Shown here one piece after another: positions 1-10,543 of a DNA stretch of 64,000 nt. The stretch comes from Folioceros fuciformis (taxonomy: Eukaryota > Anthocerotophyta > Anthocerotopsida > Anthocerotales), in assembly GCA_049999805.1 (NCBI GenBank), contig JBNGIO010006282.1, positions 126,921-190,920 of the forward strand, written 5' to 3'. The notes under the pieces were generated by a model. The model was not told where the DNA came from and did no database searches. It saw nothing but the letters and a program-made list of their open reading frames with translations. Every line of letters begins with the position of its first letter. Position 1 is the stretch's first letter. A program made the translations under genes and the position numbers.

Positions 1-422
1 AAGTATCATCGGAGCCCGGGAAAGTTTGAAAGCCCGATGACGTAGTACGGTGAGTGCGCGGGAATTTATGAAGAGCAGCAGTCTATGTACTTCTCCCGCC
101 ATCAAGGGGCTTCTACCCAGCCTCCAGGCTCTTGTTGTGAGACATCAAATAACCCCTGGGCCCTCGCACAATTCATTGCATTGAAAGCTGACCCAGGAAG
201 TTTTGATGGAGACTGATGGTTTGAAGTTGGGAGAGATGCCAACATGCCCCTGTTTGCTCCGCCCAGCTCTCCAGCCCGTGCAGGGAAGGACGCGAACAGG
301 CGGCCTCCTTGGAAGCTGGCAAGGGAGCCGCTGGGGGAGCACAAGCCTTGCGCTAATGGGGGCAGGAGGGGAGTGAATCAGTTCTTTCCACGGAAGTGGT
401 GAATGCCATCCCTCAACCTCCT

Positions 423-1025
423 ATGAATGTGAAGCAGCCTAAGGAGGTTGAGGTGGAGAAGGTTCTAATTTCGGCCGTGAGAGCTGGGAAGGCCGCAGGA
501 AGGTATGGTCATTTCGACAATGTGTCTGGCCGGCCAGGTGCACAGTCTGAGAAGAGGGTTGGGTTGAAGCCCTTGGAGGGGGTAAGCAGTGCTGTGGCAG
601 CTGGGAGAGTTTCGGCGGGTGGTTTGAACAGAAGGTTGGCGGATGGGATAGGGTCAGGGATGGCATCAATGGCTCCTGCGGTGATGTGCATTGGGTGCCT
701 TGGGATGATTTTAGTTCAGATGGCTGCAAGGCTGGAGCCATCGGGAGTGGAGATTGTCAGCGCTGTGGAGGTTGGAGAAGGGGTTGAAGTTGGTGCCATT
801 TTTGGTACCCCCAGTTGCTCCGATGATGATCATGAAGACATGGGTCCAATGGTGGAGACATCTAGCTCCCCAAAATTGGTGAGGAAGCTGAAGGGACCCT
901 GCCTATCCACCAGGTATAGGCTTCTCCACTCCCTCCATGCTGTGATGTGCTATGCTGAGCTGGGCTGGGCCTGTACAAGCAAACATGAAGAATGGCTTGT
1001 CTGCATAACCTCAGCTGCTTTGTAG
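423..1025 (+). CDS. hypothetical ORF, weak evidence
   Basis: An open frame runs from about 357 to the TAG at 1025, with the first in-frame ATG at 423, so the product would be about 200 residues. I recognise no family. It is rich in Val, Gly, Ala and Glu and has one short hydrophobic stretch (around MCIGCLGMILVQMA). Its last codons run into a repeat that recurs near 3250, and both strands are open over part of the region, which is typical of chance ORFs in GC-rich DNA. It could be an exon of a gene that starts upstream of the window, a mobile-element remnant, or noncoding. I would not rely on it without transcript support. Confidence 0.18.
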   Translation: MNVKQPKEVEVEKVLISAVRAGKAAGRYGHFDNVSGRPGAQSEKRVGLKPLEGVSSAVAAGRVSAGGLNRRLADGIGSGMASMAPAVMCIGCLGMILVQMAARLEPSGVEIVSAVEVGEGVEVGAIFGTPSCSDDDHEDMGPMVETSSSPKLVRKLKGPCLSTRYRLLHSLHAVMCYAELGWACTSKHEEWLVCITSAAL

Positions 1026-1130
1026 CAAGGGCAAAAGCTCACACACAATACAATGAACTGGGAGACCAGACAAGGCTAGGCTAGGCCATGCCAGGGGCCA
1101 TGAACCTCACAGCCCACACGTGAGGAGGAT
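1020..1130. repeat. low-copy repeat, left copy
   Basis: This stretch (tttgtagcaagggca, then ctgggagaccagacaaggct, then aggggccatgaacctcaca) closely resembles the units at 3250-3460. Together the two copies bracket the degenerate LRR-Roco pseudogene. Confidence 0.6.
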
Positions 1131-1547
1131 AAAGATACCAAGCCTTACTTCCCTCCCCCACTTGTCACAACAGGATAGAACATGACTGTTGCTACACTGC
1201 TCCGTGCAGGAGAGATGCCTTCCTTCACATGGAAGGTAGGTTTGTGGAGCGTCAAATCCCACCACCTGAGCTCAGCTCAACTAGGCTCCTAGCCCGTTCA
1301 TCGTCATCCCCCTTTGGACGTTTTCCCTTTGAATGGGACTGTCCTTCCGGGTGGCTTCAAATCCCACATCATATTTAAGTCGAAAGTATATACAGTATTG
1401 TGCCCGTCAAAAAGAGAATGGTCAGATCGCGTATTCGAATGAGAAACGGTCTGTTTGTTGTTTTAAGCTGTGGGTTCATAAAAAGGTCGGCCTCCAGTCT
1501 GTACTCAGGTTAGCTCAGCGATGGTACACATGCAGGAGAACACCCTG

Positions 1548-3186
1548 CTACCTCAATGACTCTGCCACCTCGTTGGTGGGCATGTACGCAAAATTGTGGG
1601 GACTAGAGGAGAGGAATGATGCCCTGCTTGGCCTCAAAGGATGTGAGGATGTGGATCTGAGATACATGTGGAGAGACAGTTGTTCCCGGAATCGGACTTG
1701 ATTGGGTAACGCGGTTCCTGTGTGTGGTCGCAATGCGCGCCATGCAGTAATCATGCTGGTGCGGAGAGTGGTCTTCCCTGCGTAAGGTGCACCGCACAGG
1801 ACAAGGCGCCCGACCCGGGGCTTCACAGCCTCTTGCCCCTCCAAAAGCAAAGGCCGGTAGGCCCTGTGAGTAACGTTGCGTGCCAGCGTCGCGTTGATGA
1901 TGGCCTGCTTTCCCTCCCTCTCCCAGTTTGTGCCTCCTGTGTTGATCTTCTGTAAAGTGGTGTTGACTTGGAGGGACTCCATCAACTCTCTGAACAGCAT
2001 CGTCGAGTTGGTAGCAACCTAGAATGTTGAGTTCATTCAAAGACATTCTTCTCCAAAGACAGCACCAAAGCTTTCAAGAAAGAGGGCCAAAGAATCTGCC
2101 TCAGAGTCAGGATACGTAATGATTTGCATTGCAGAAACGACATCGAAGATTCACTTAACGATTCGTCACCGTCATAGTCGAACAACTCAAGCTTGTAGAG
2201 GGTGGAGTTGTGGCGCCAGGCGACCAGGCCGAACTTGACAGCCAAACCGTTGATAATAAGCTCCGTGATACAATCGTTGGTGCGCAACACTCCGGCCAGC
2301 GCGTCGGCCAGGTCTGGCTCCTCGTTGTCCCGGATATCCAACATCAGCTTGGTGACCCCAGATATGGCGGCATGGGAATCAGCATCAGCACGGGTGAAAG
2401 CAAGTTTCAACACAGTGCTCATGGACACCAGGCTGCCCTATACGGAACCGCAACCTGCATTACGCCGACCCGGGTATTTATCATCCAGATAAAGCTCCCT
2501 GAGCGTGGCACAGAGCGGAAGAGCGTTTGCAATACACCAGGCAGGAGAGCGTTTGCAATACACTGGGCTCCCGCCTCATCCATGAAGAGAAGTCGTAAAC
2601 CCAGGGTATTGAGACGGGGAGCGGTGGCCAGCATGCAAGCGAGTTGCTGTCCCCCTTCAGCATCTCCCACAATGTTGCGCCTTAGGTCCAAATACTCCAG
2701 GACAGAATCCTTGTTGAAGCCATCGACCAGAGCACCAAGTCCAGCGGCATCAAGCCCAATCTCGCGAGCCTCCAGCCGTCGCAAGCTGCGACTGGAAGCA
2801 ATAAGCTGGCCCAGGGCCTTGCAACCCGCCAGCCTTCCAAAACCTTTGCTCCCGAATAGATCAAGAGCTTCCAGGGAAGCGTTGGGTGCCAGGGCCCCCA
2901 ACACAACCACGGATTCATCCTCCCGACCGATGCCGATTTCTCACTCCGAAAAGATCCTCAGGCCACCGCGGAGACTGCGGCACTGGCCAATAGCTGTTAA
3001 TACCCGCTTGCGCACTCGCCAGTGCCTACCATCCGTCCTCGTGGAAGCTCCCTTTCTGAAGAAATCGCCGTACTCCATTTTGCCCAAGTAGGGGAGTTCG
3101 GACAAGGCATTACGTTCCAGATGTTCCAGCAGCTGTTGCAACCTATCCGGCAACTCGCGCCCGTCATAGTCCTCCTGGTCCGCCAT
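1548..3186 (-). pseudogene. LRR-Roco (TORNADO1-like) GTPase, 5' fragment, decayed
   Basis: Reading on the minus strand from an ATG at 3186 (MADQEDYDGRELPDRL), fragments in successive frames give leucine-rich repeats (for example SLEALDLFGSKGFG, SVLEYLDLRRNIVGDAEGG, TLRELYLDDKYPG) and then a P-loop in a Roc-like context (GRLVLCGAPYAGKTTLR). This is the order of plant LRR-Roc-COR proteins such as TORNADO1. The frame is broken repeatedly: TGA at 2943-2941, a 26-bp tandem duplication near 2521-2563 that shifts frame, TAG at 2440-2438, and further shifts near 2030 and 1990. The sequence loses recognisable similarity shortly after the P-loop, so most of Roc and all of COR are missing. Introns alone do not explain the breaks, because similarity continues directly across them. 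In intact relatives the GTPase and COR domains follow the LRRs; here no product is expected. Confidence 0.75.
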
Positions 3187-3249
3187 GCTGTGCTAAGCTG
3201 CGATTCCCAATGCAAGCAAATATGATGAATGGATTGTATGTATCATCCG

Positions 3250-3460
3250 TTTTGTAGCAGGGGCAGCAACCTCACAGCACCGCTCGAGGATTGGGAGACC
3301 GGACAAGGATAGGCCAGGGGACAGCAACCTCACAAGCACACACTCGAGGAGGATTGGCAGACCACACAAGGATAGGCTATGGGACATCAACCTCAAAGGA
3401 CACACTCGAAGCGGATCCCGATTGGAACACCAGACAAGGCCCGATAGGCTGAGCCGAGCT
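3250..3460. repeat. tandem repeat, about 62-bp unit, right copy
   Basis: About three imperfect units in a row: ggattgggagaccggacaag, ggattggcagaccacacaag and a shortened third, each followed by aggctatgggacatcaacct-like sequence and cacactcgag. It is related to the copy at 1020-1130. Nothing coding is evident from here to about 4140. Confidence 0.65.
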
Positions 3461-4148
3461 GTGCTGAGCCGTGCGGAGCTCTTCCTACTGAGGATGTGGA
3501 CCAGACGTGTAAGTGGTACTTCAAAACACAAATTAAAAAGACTTCATAACCGTGGAGGAAAATGCAAGCAACGTTTTCATAAGTTATATGCATTCACAGA
3601 GGAAATAATATGGAACGCATAATAGTCACCCGCTTCCAACATCGTCAGGACCTGCAGCAGCAATGTGATCATCATTCAAGAACAAACCCTAGCAAACTGC
3701 TTGAGGAGGATGTTCCCGGTGTTACTGGCTTGCTTCTATATTCTTAGAGGGAGCAGGAGCTCCCGCAGGTGGGACGCTATGCTTACAGAGACGAGCAAGA
3801 TTCACCTGCAAAGGTTTAGGTTGACAAGACATACATATTGGCAGACAAGAAGCATCGATACCCCTGTTATTGTTTGCAACTCTCCCGGCGCATCTATTCC
3901 CACCTATTTGTAGCAGGATCCTGCCGCCTTCCCAAAGCAGAATCCAGCTGCCTTGTCTTGAGAGGGAACAGAACAAAACAAAGGAAGCTGATAAGTGCAA
4001 CTGATTGGACGGAAGGATCTATACACCACACGCTAGATCTCGTGCGGGTCTGCAATGGAACAAAATTTTGTTACGGCTGGTGGGACTAGCCGGGCGTCGA
4101 GGACGACTGTTTCCGACACCCTGATCACCGCGCCTGGTCAGAGGCTGC

Positions 4149-7100
4149 TTAGCGCTTCCCATTGCCCCGAAGACACTGCACAAACAGATGCCAAGATGAA
4201 GTACGTGTAACCAATCTGACGACATGTTTGCAAATGGAGAAACGCAAAACAAACATTAGCCAGCATGGAAAAGAGTAATACCTTGTAGCAAACTATTGAG
4301 TTGTCGGGATAGCGGGCGAAGGGCTTAGTGCCAATTCGCGCATTGCAGGATCCACATGTGCTGTCTAATGTGATCTGTACACTCTGTGTAAGCGCTTCTA
4401 CCTTTTGTACTCGGGCTTCCAGGTTGCCGGCCCGGACAAGATGTCTCGCCAACTAGAAAAATCAGCACGAACAGGATGCATCTATTACGCAATGACCACA
4501 GGTAAGCATAATCACGTTCACGGGATGAAAATGTGCCTATCTTGTGGGATAAGTGTGTGCGAATTCTACCTGCCCTTGCACATGCCTGTGAACTCGTTCA
4601 CGCAGCAGACATGCAATTGTACCGTATGCTGTTGAAAGAGGCATGTTGAAAGGAAGCGCCTGCAAGAAGGCAAAACCCTCAGATGAACAGGCACACAGAA
4701 AACATGATCCACGAAAATCAGAAAGCCCTGGGAATGAGCCCTCTGGCCTTGGAGGACAGAGGGCTGCAAATGAGGACAAACCTCAAGAACGCGGAGAGAA
4801 TCCAATACGAGGCCATGATGATGGAGAAGACGAAGAGCTGCACTGTGCATCCGCTCCTTTTGTGGACCAGGCTGGAAATACATTTCCAGCAATCTGTGCA
4901 CATTCACCAGCTTTAGTGGAATCTATGGAAACGGGAGATGGTCTCTGGTTCCACAAAACGGCAAGTTCGAGACACTCACTGCATATACACATCTGGCCTC
5001 CCAAGCTCTTCACAGTATCGCTCTGCTGCGTCGAAGTCCTCCAGTTTTCTACAGACAGTGAGGACATCGTAAGTGCCTCCCTATTCCCTTCAATTCTGCA
5101 ATTACTTTCAATGGAAAAGGAAGAAATCTCCAAATCTCTACAAAGAACCTACAAAGCTAGTATCCGAAGAGCAGACATTACATCTCCGAGTCTTTGATGG
5201 AGAATAACCTGCATCATACCAGCCAGTACGTGGTCAGACGAGGTCCCAAGCCGTAGAACTGCTGGTCAAAAGCTCGCCAGAACTAAACGAGAGACAAGTC
5301 CTTTCAAGCTACTACCTGCTCACGCCATAGCTCTAAACCCTGTATTTCCATCAACACGGTGTCTGCCGAATATTTGTCAGAAGACACCAGAAATGACTGC
5401 AAAGCCTCCCTGAAGTACGCAGTGCTGTGATCTGATGACACAGTACTTCTAGTTGAGTGATCTGAGTGCATGCTGGTAGACTCGGAGCTTTGGGCCCCAA
5501 GCTTCAACCCATTAGCTTCCAGAATCTTGCCATTCCTATGATGTGCGCCTCTATCTACCACTTTTGAAACAGTGATTTCATCCCTGCATGACGCACCAGA
5601 CTTGGTGCTTGTCCCGTTTAGAGAGGCTCTGGCAAGCAACAGAGCAAGTAGCGTGTGATGATATGGCTCTTCAGAACCCTGGTCCAGTACTAGCCACTGC
5701 AGATATCTGAAAGGATCAGCACAGATCTTGAGTAAGTAGAGTGTAATCAGAGCCTTACCACAGGCTTCAAAATTGCCTACGCGTCTACTCTCGTCAATTA
5801 CCTCCTCAGTATCGAGCCTTCTTCAACCTGTAACAGCTTCAATACCCTCTCTGCGAGATATGCACACCCGCAAACTGATCAGACATCTTTGGCCAGGAGA
5901 TGACCACTGCAAACATAAATTTGACCAGGCCGTCACAGCATGCAACGTTTCGAGAATCAGCTGTCAGTTACCTGATGGAAGGACTTTGTCACGACGAGTC
6001 GATGTCAACACTTGAAGAGCAAGGTCTCCGCTGAGCTCCAAGATCTATCATCAGCCGGTGACCAATAAGCTTTTTAGGGTAGCAACGACTAGCATTGGAT
6101 CTGTCTGTCTCTCGATATACGTAGCTTCCATGTCAGAAGTTCCAGCCATGCAGAACGATCATCAACAATCTGGTTGCGAATATTAGAGTTGGCAACTCAC
6201 CCAAGGCATATGATGTAGAACCAAGTCACAGTCATTGGCAACCTCAAGAAGTCGTGCAGCCTGAGTTGCGGCTTCCGTGCGAGGAAGGGGGGCCACCGGT
6301 ACAGAGCATGCAGAGCTCCTGACAGGTGCTCTTTTCCCTTGTGCTAAACGTTGCCAGACTTGCAGAGCAGACAATGTTAATCCCTTGTTCTCGTATAGAA
6401 GTGCTAGCGCATGTAGCAGCTCCAACTCCAGCGTTGTGTATTCATGGTCTGGGGATCGAGGAGAACAGTCCAACAGACCCTCCACCTCCGCCTGCAGAGG
6501 CAATGCGAGCCACCACGTCACCTTGCCTGCAGGTCTCTGCCCTCTCTACCCTCAGCTTCCCTGTCTTGCAAGAAAGTCCGTTGTAGTACTGCATTCCCAG
6601 CACCCAGAATCCAGCTGCTCTCAACATCCAGGCAATGCATACAGGATCTGACCTCTACTTAAGGCACCTAGCTATTGCTGTGAGCGCAACTCTGCAGAGA
6701 TTCTCACCACAAGGGAAACTGGAAAATACCTTTCACAAAATGACAACAGTACAGACTCGGAACGATAACATGAAAAAATGACCCTAGGCATGTGCCATCT
6801 CTTGAAAACTGATCGATGTCATGCCTCACTGCACTTGGGTCGCAATTCACAAACCATGATAACGCAGCCAGACCTTGATACTGTGGAGTTCACTCCCTAC
6901 TCACAGGCCACTGCTTCACGAAACCACAGACCAGACAACTTGGACAAATTCATACCAGGATGCAACTGTTTTCTGAAGACGCAAGCTGCCTCAACTCAAT
7001 GCTATTGCCAAGTTTGATATACAATTTCATCAGCAGCGTGTCCACACCTTCTTTTTCTTCACCGCTCATCATCTTTCCACGCACAGATGAAAGATACCTA

Positions 7101-9526
7101 CAACCCACAAGAGTTGGCAAAATGATAAAAGCACTCAAGCTACAGTTAACAAATACTTAAGGACCACAGAGACAGGAAAAAAAATGGCTAACCGCGAAAT
7201 GTGCTTCACAGCCAGCAGAAAAAATTCCTCCTGCTTGGCAGAGAAATTCGTGTCTTTGACATTGACACCCTGTCCATACATGCCTCTTCGCTCTTGCAGA
7301 GCATTTGCTATGACCGTTTCAATGGGCTGAGGAGGAGGATGTAGACCCCAGTATCTCTTTCGTGGTATCTGCACATTCGTCAACATCAATTGAGAATGAA
7401 GGGCAGAGTTTCCTGCATCAAACGAAGCTGAAACCAGTCCAACAAGCAGATGCGATAGAACAGGACACACGTACCACAGACCGCCATCGAGTAGTCTCAG
7501 CTGGAAAAAATCGGAACAGCTCAAAAGGATGTAATAAATCAGACTCCAAAAAGTGGTCAATAGCTTCCTCGAAGCATAAGTCACACNNNNNNNNNNNNNN
7601 NNNNNNNNNNNNNNNNNNNNNNNNNNNNNNNNNNNNNNNNNNNNNNNNNNNNNNNNNNNNNNNNNNNNNNNNNNNNNNNNNNNNNNCATAAGTCACACAG
7701 AAGCAAGAATCCTGCCTCCACGTGAACAATTCCTAACCTTACGGCTGCACCGCTGCCACCGGAATTTTCCAGACACTCTTTTGCTAACTGAACAGCCTCA
7801 TTGTATTCCTTTTGTTTCAGAAGATCCTTTGCCTGATCATCCGCTGACACTTGCTGCAAGCACCATATCTGAGGCATACAGTTTTCCGGTAAGCCCGGGC
7901 CGCAACAGATTTGTTTTTGCTTGACCAGGTAATGAACGGAAATTTTACCTTTGCACCACTGGCTACAACAAGAAAACTTCCATCGTCATCATCCACAATG
8001 AGAGAGGGGCCGTCTGCAGCGTCTGTCAAAACAGTCTGTATCTTTTTGCATGTTTTGCGATGGTAAAGCTCAACTTGACCACTCGTTGCTGCCGCCAGAT
8101 AAGGGGTACTAAGAGCAAGGGTATCCGGCACGCTTTTGAATACCACACTGCCTGCTCTAGGTTCTCCCTTGGTATTCACAACAGTCCCCAGTGTATCAAG
8201 CATCAGAAGAACTTCAAAATCATGAGGAATGGGCTTCAACAAAGGAGGCCTCAACGGATCCTGGGGAAGAGCCATAGAGAAAAGCGCTTGCCCACTGAGT
8301 ACAGAGAACAGCGTGTACTCACGAAGCGAAGCTGCAAATATAACATTGCCCACCCAAGCCAATGTAACCACGTTCTCCAATCCCACTATTTCCTTCACCA
8401 ACCGTGCCGAGGACTTTTCCTTCATCCCCTTTCTGATAGGATCAACCTTGTACAGCAGCAACTTTTTCTTCACAGCAACAACAAGCCTTCCGGATTCTCG
8501 TTCCCCTCCTGCCCGCCCGACCATGGCAGCATGCCTCCCAAGCTTGACTGTCTTGCTAAACCTGAAAGTTCCTCGGATCTCACCGAATTTGCTCGAAATA
8601 GAGCGTGCCTGTGTCGACCTCCTTCCCACACCCTGACCATCCGATTCCAGGCCTTCGAAATCATCCTCCGAACCTCCTCCCCACTCCTGTGCAGGGAGAG
8701 CACCGGTCTGTCCAGCAGGTGAACTCTTCTGCGAGTCCGTTTCATGGGGATACCCACGCGCCATGGCTGAAGCCCCCCTCGTCGCGACCAGAAACTCCAT
8801 CGAGTCTAGAGTGTTGCTCACCAAGGCAACCTCTCCATCCCACAGAACTGCCACCCGACCAGCCTCGGGAATCACACAAATGCTCTCCACGGGGCTCCAA
8901 CTACCGAGCGACTTATGCGCCCTCAGCTTCATCACGTACTCAGGTTTCCCGGCCCTGGGTCTGGAATCCTCCACGTCGCTGAGGTACAGCGGCGAAGAAG
9001 CTGCCAGGCCCCCATACCCCAGCCCCTCGTCTCGATCATCATCTTGCGAAGGAGCTGCAGAGAGGGGCGGGGACGGCGAGGGGCTGGCATACCCGTCTCC
9101 TGCAGACAAGAGCGATACGACAAAATTGGGCGCAGCTCCCATCCAGGCAGTCCCAGCTCTCGCAGCCACGAGAGCAGGTTCCGACGCCCTTCCCGGAGAC
9201 CAGCCAGACCAGGACGACGCAACTGCTGGCTGCTGGAGCGAGGGGAAGCTGAAGTCGGATGTCGCGTCCTTGACGCGTACAGGAGGAGGAACAAGTTGCG
9301 GCTGTGCAGCATCGGGGTACGGTGCGGAAATGGTGAAGAGCAGCAACTGGCCGGTGTCTGTGCCCAGGTAGAGCAGGCGGTGGCCCCCTGTGGTACCTCT
9401 CAGCAGCGCAATCGATCTGAACCGGCAAGCAGGGATGGAAGCTTCTCGTAGAGGGTACGCCTCCAAGGCTACTCGGAGGACAACCCTTTCCACCGTGCCT
9501 TCCCTCTCGTCGGCCTCCTCTTCCAT
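4149..9526 (-). CDS. VPS3: VPS3 / TGFBRAP1-type tethering complex subunit
   Basis: Homologue of plant VPS3 (Vam6/Vps39/TGFBRAP1 family), a subunit of the CORVET-like complex that tethers endosomal and vacuolar membranes. It starts at the ATG at 9526 (MEEEADEREGTVERV). The first exon, 9526-7949, encodes a citron-homology (CNH) beta-propeller of about 525 residues. The second exon starts at 7853 and runs into the N gap. Downstream exons carry the clathrin-heavy-chain-repeat part: KRYWGLHPPPQPIE near 7370, EKEGVDTLLMKLYIKLGN near 7060, ELELLHALALLYENKG near 6440, FREALQSFLVSSDKYSAD near 5400, AALRLLHHHGLVLDSL near 4800. The C-terminal zinc-finger-like end is CGSCNARIGTKPFARYP, with the exon ending at 4282. 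A 9-codon last exon (4175-4149, CLRGNGKR then TAA) supplies the final cysteine. The exon series follows the family order throughout, so the gene looks intact apart from the gap. Internal exon borders are partly inferred. Confidence 0.9.
7587..7686. other. assembly gap of 100 N, probably artificial
   Basis: Exactly 100 N. The 12 bases before it (7575-7586, cataagtcacac) are identical to the 12 after it (7687-7698). Collapsing the overlap restores the VPS3 reading frame with no missing residues (FLLLCDL joined to CDLCFEEAI). Confidence 0.9.
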
Positions 9527-10543
9527 CGTTTCATGAAATCCAGATCCTGCTCACACACGGAGGCGTGTAGCAGCATCCCGCTTCCCCGCACCGTACCAGT
9601 AATCCAGCATGTCGCGTGCTCTCAATCAAACGCCAGCACAATCCTGGCGTTGGTGCGTGTTCCTGCCACCTGAAGAGCAAATTCAGCGCCCTGGTGTTAC
9701 AGGCGAGTCACCATGATGTGAGTCCTATTTATATTGTCCCGTGTCTCTCTATGTAAGTACGTTGACATGGCCTACCGTGCGGGTCCGAGTTCATGCCCCA
9801 ATCGTAACTCCTGATTCCATTGTAGTAGTCTAGGCCAATCGACCCACCTTCCTACAGCGGTCCCTGAGCGATGGCCACAGTAAGGGCAGACGGCCCAACA
9901 AATTGGTGAGTGTTGCGTTTGCCTGCCTTTTGGAAACCAGGGCAAGCTCTAGTCACAAACAGACAGGCAGGCACGCAGTCTCACACGATGAAAAGAGGCA
10001 GCACCCAGCTGGACAAACAGATGATTCAGATACCAGCCTCTCGAGTCAAGTTCAACAGTGAGCTTGAAAATCCAGAACATACATGGAATGCTGGTGGTGA
10101 TTCTCTGAGGAGGTGTGCATCAGAAAAGTGCTCCAAGGATTGGACCTGTCTAGCAACAAACAATCCAAGCTGTGATCGACAAGCTTCAGATACTGCCACT
10201 TGCTGCTGTGGAAGGAATCCATGCACAGGCCAAACATGAGTGAGCTTTCAGTTCTGGACACTGACTAACTCACACGTCGGCATACCGTTCCTACGGGCCG
10301 GGGAGCAACACGCTGATGCGCGAGACCATTTTCAAGAGATTTCGATTAGTAATAACTTCGATTGCCTCCTATAGTGCTTAACCTCCCCAACCTGCAGATC
10401 AGGACCAAGTGTCTGCCTCGGGGTCTACAACTAAGTACATGTATCTATATAGATGCCCAGTGGAAAAGTTATCCTTCTACCGATCAAGCATTCCACGCAA
10501 AGACTGTTGCCAAGGCATATTCAGTACCCGGTGGGGAGGATCC
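9527..10543. other. intergenic, promoter of VPS3 and 3' flank of NOG1-like gene
   Basis: No convincing gene is seen. It should hold the VPS3 promoter and 5' leader and the 3' region of the next minus-strand gene. A plus-strand ORF at 9910-10239 resembles nothing I know. Confidence 0.4.

Noticed and set aside
439-741. Minus-strand Pro/Ser-rich ORF overlapping the weak ORF at 423-1025
   Set aside because: Low-complexity Pro/Ser/Gln frame, the antisense reflection of a Gly/Val/Ala-rich strand; no similarity.
2210-3091. Plus-strand 293-codon ORF across the Roco fragment
   Set aside because: The minus strand gives LRR and P-loop similarity in the fragments; the plus frame is Arg/Ser/Pro-rich with no family match.
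8060-9451. Several plus-strand ORFs of 120-220 codons over the VPS3 first exon
   Set aside because: The minus strand holds a single 1.6-kb exon with clear CNH-domain family similarity; these are shadows.
9910-10239. Plus-strand 109-codon ORF between VPS3 and the NOG1-like gene
   Set aside because: No recognisable family, both strands are open, and the composition is that of intergenic sequence.
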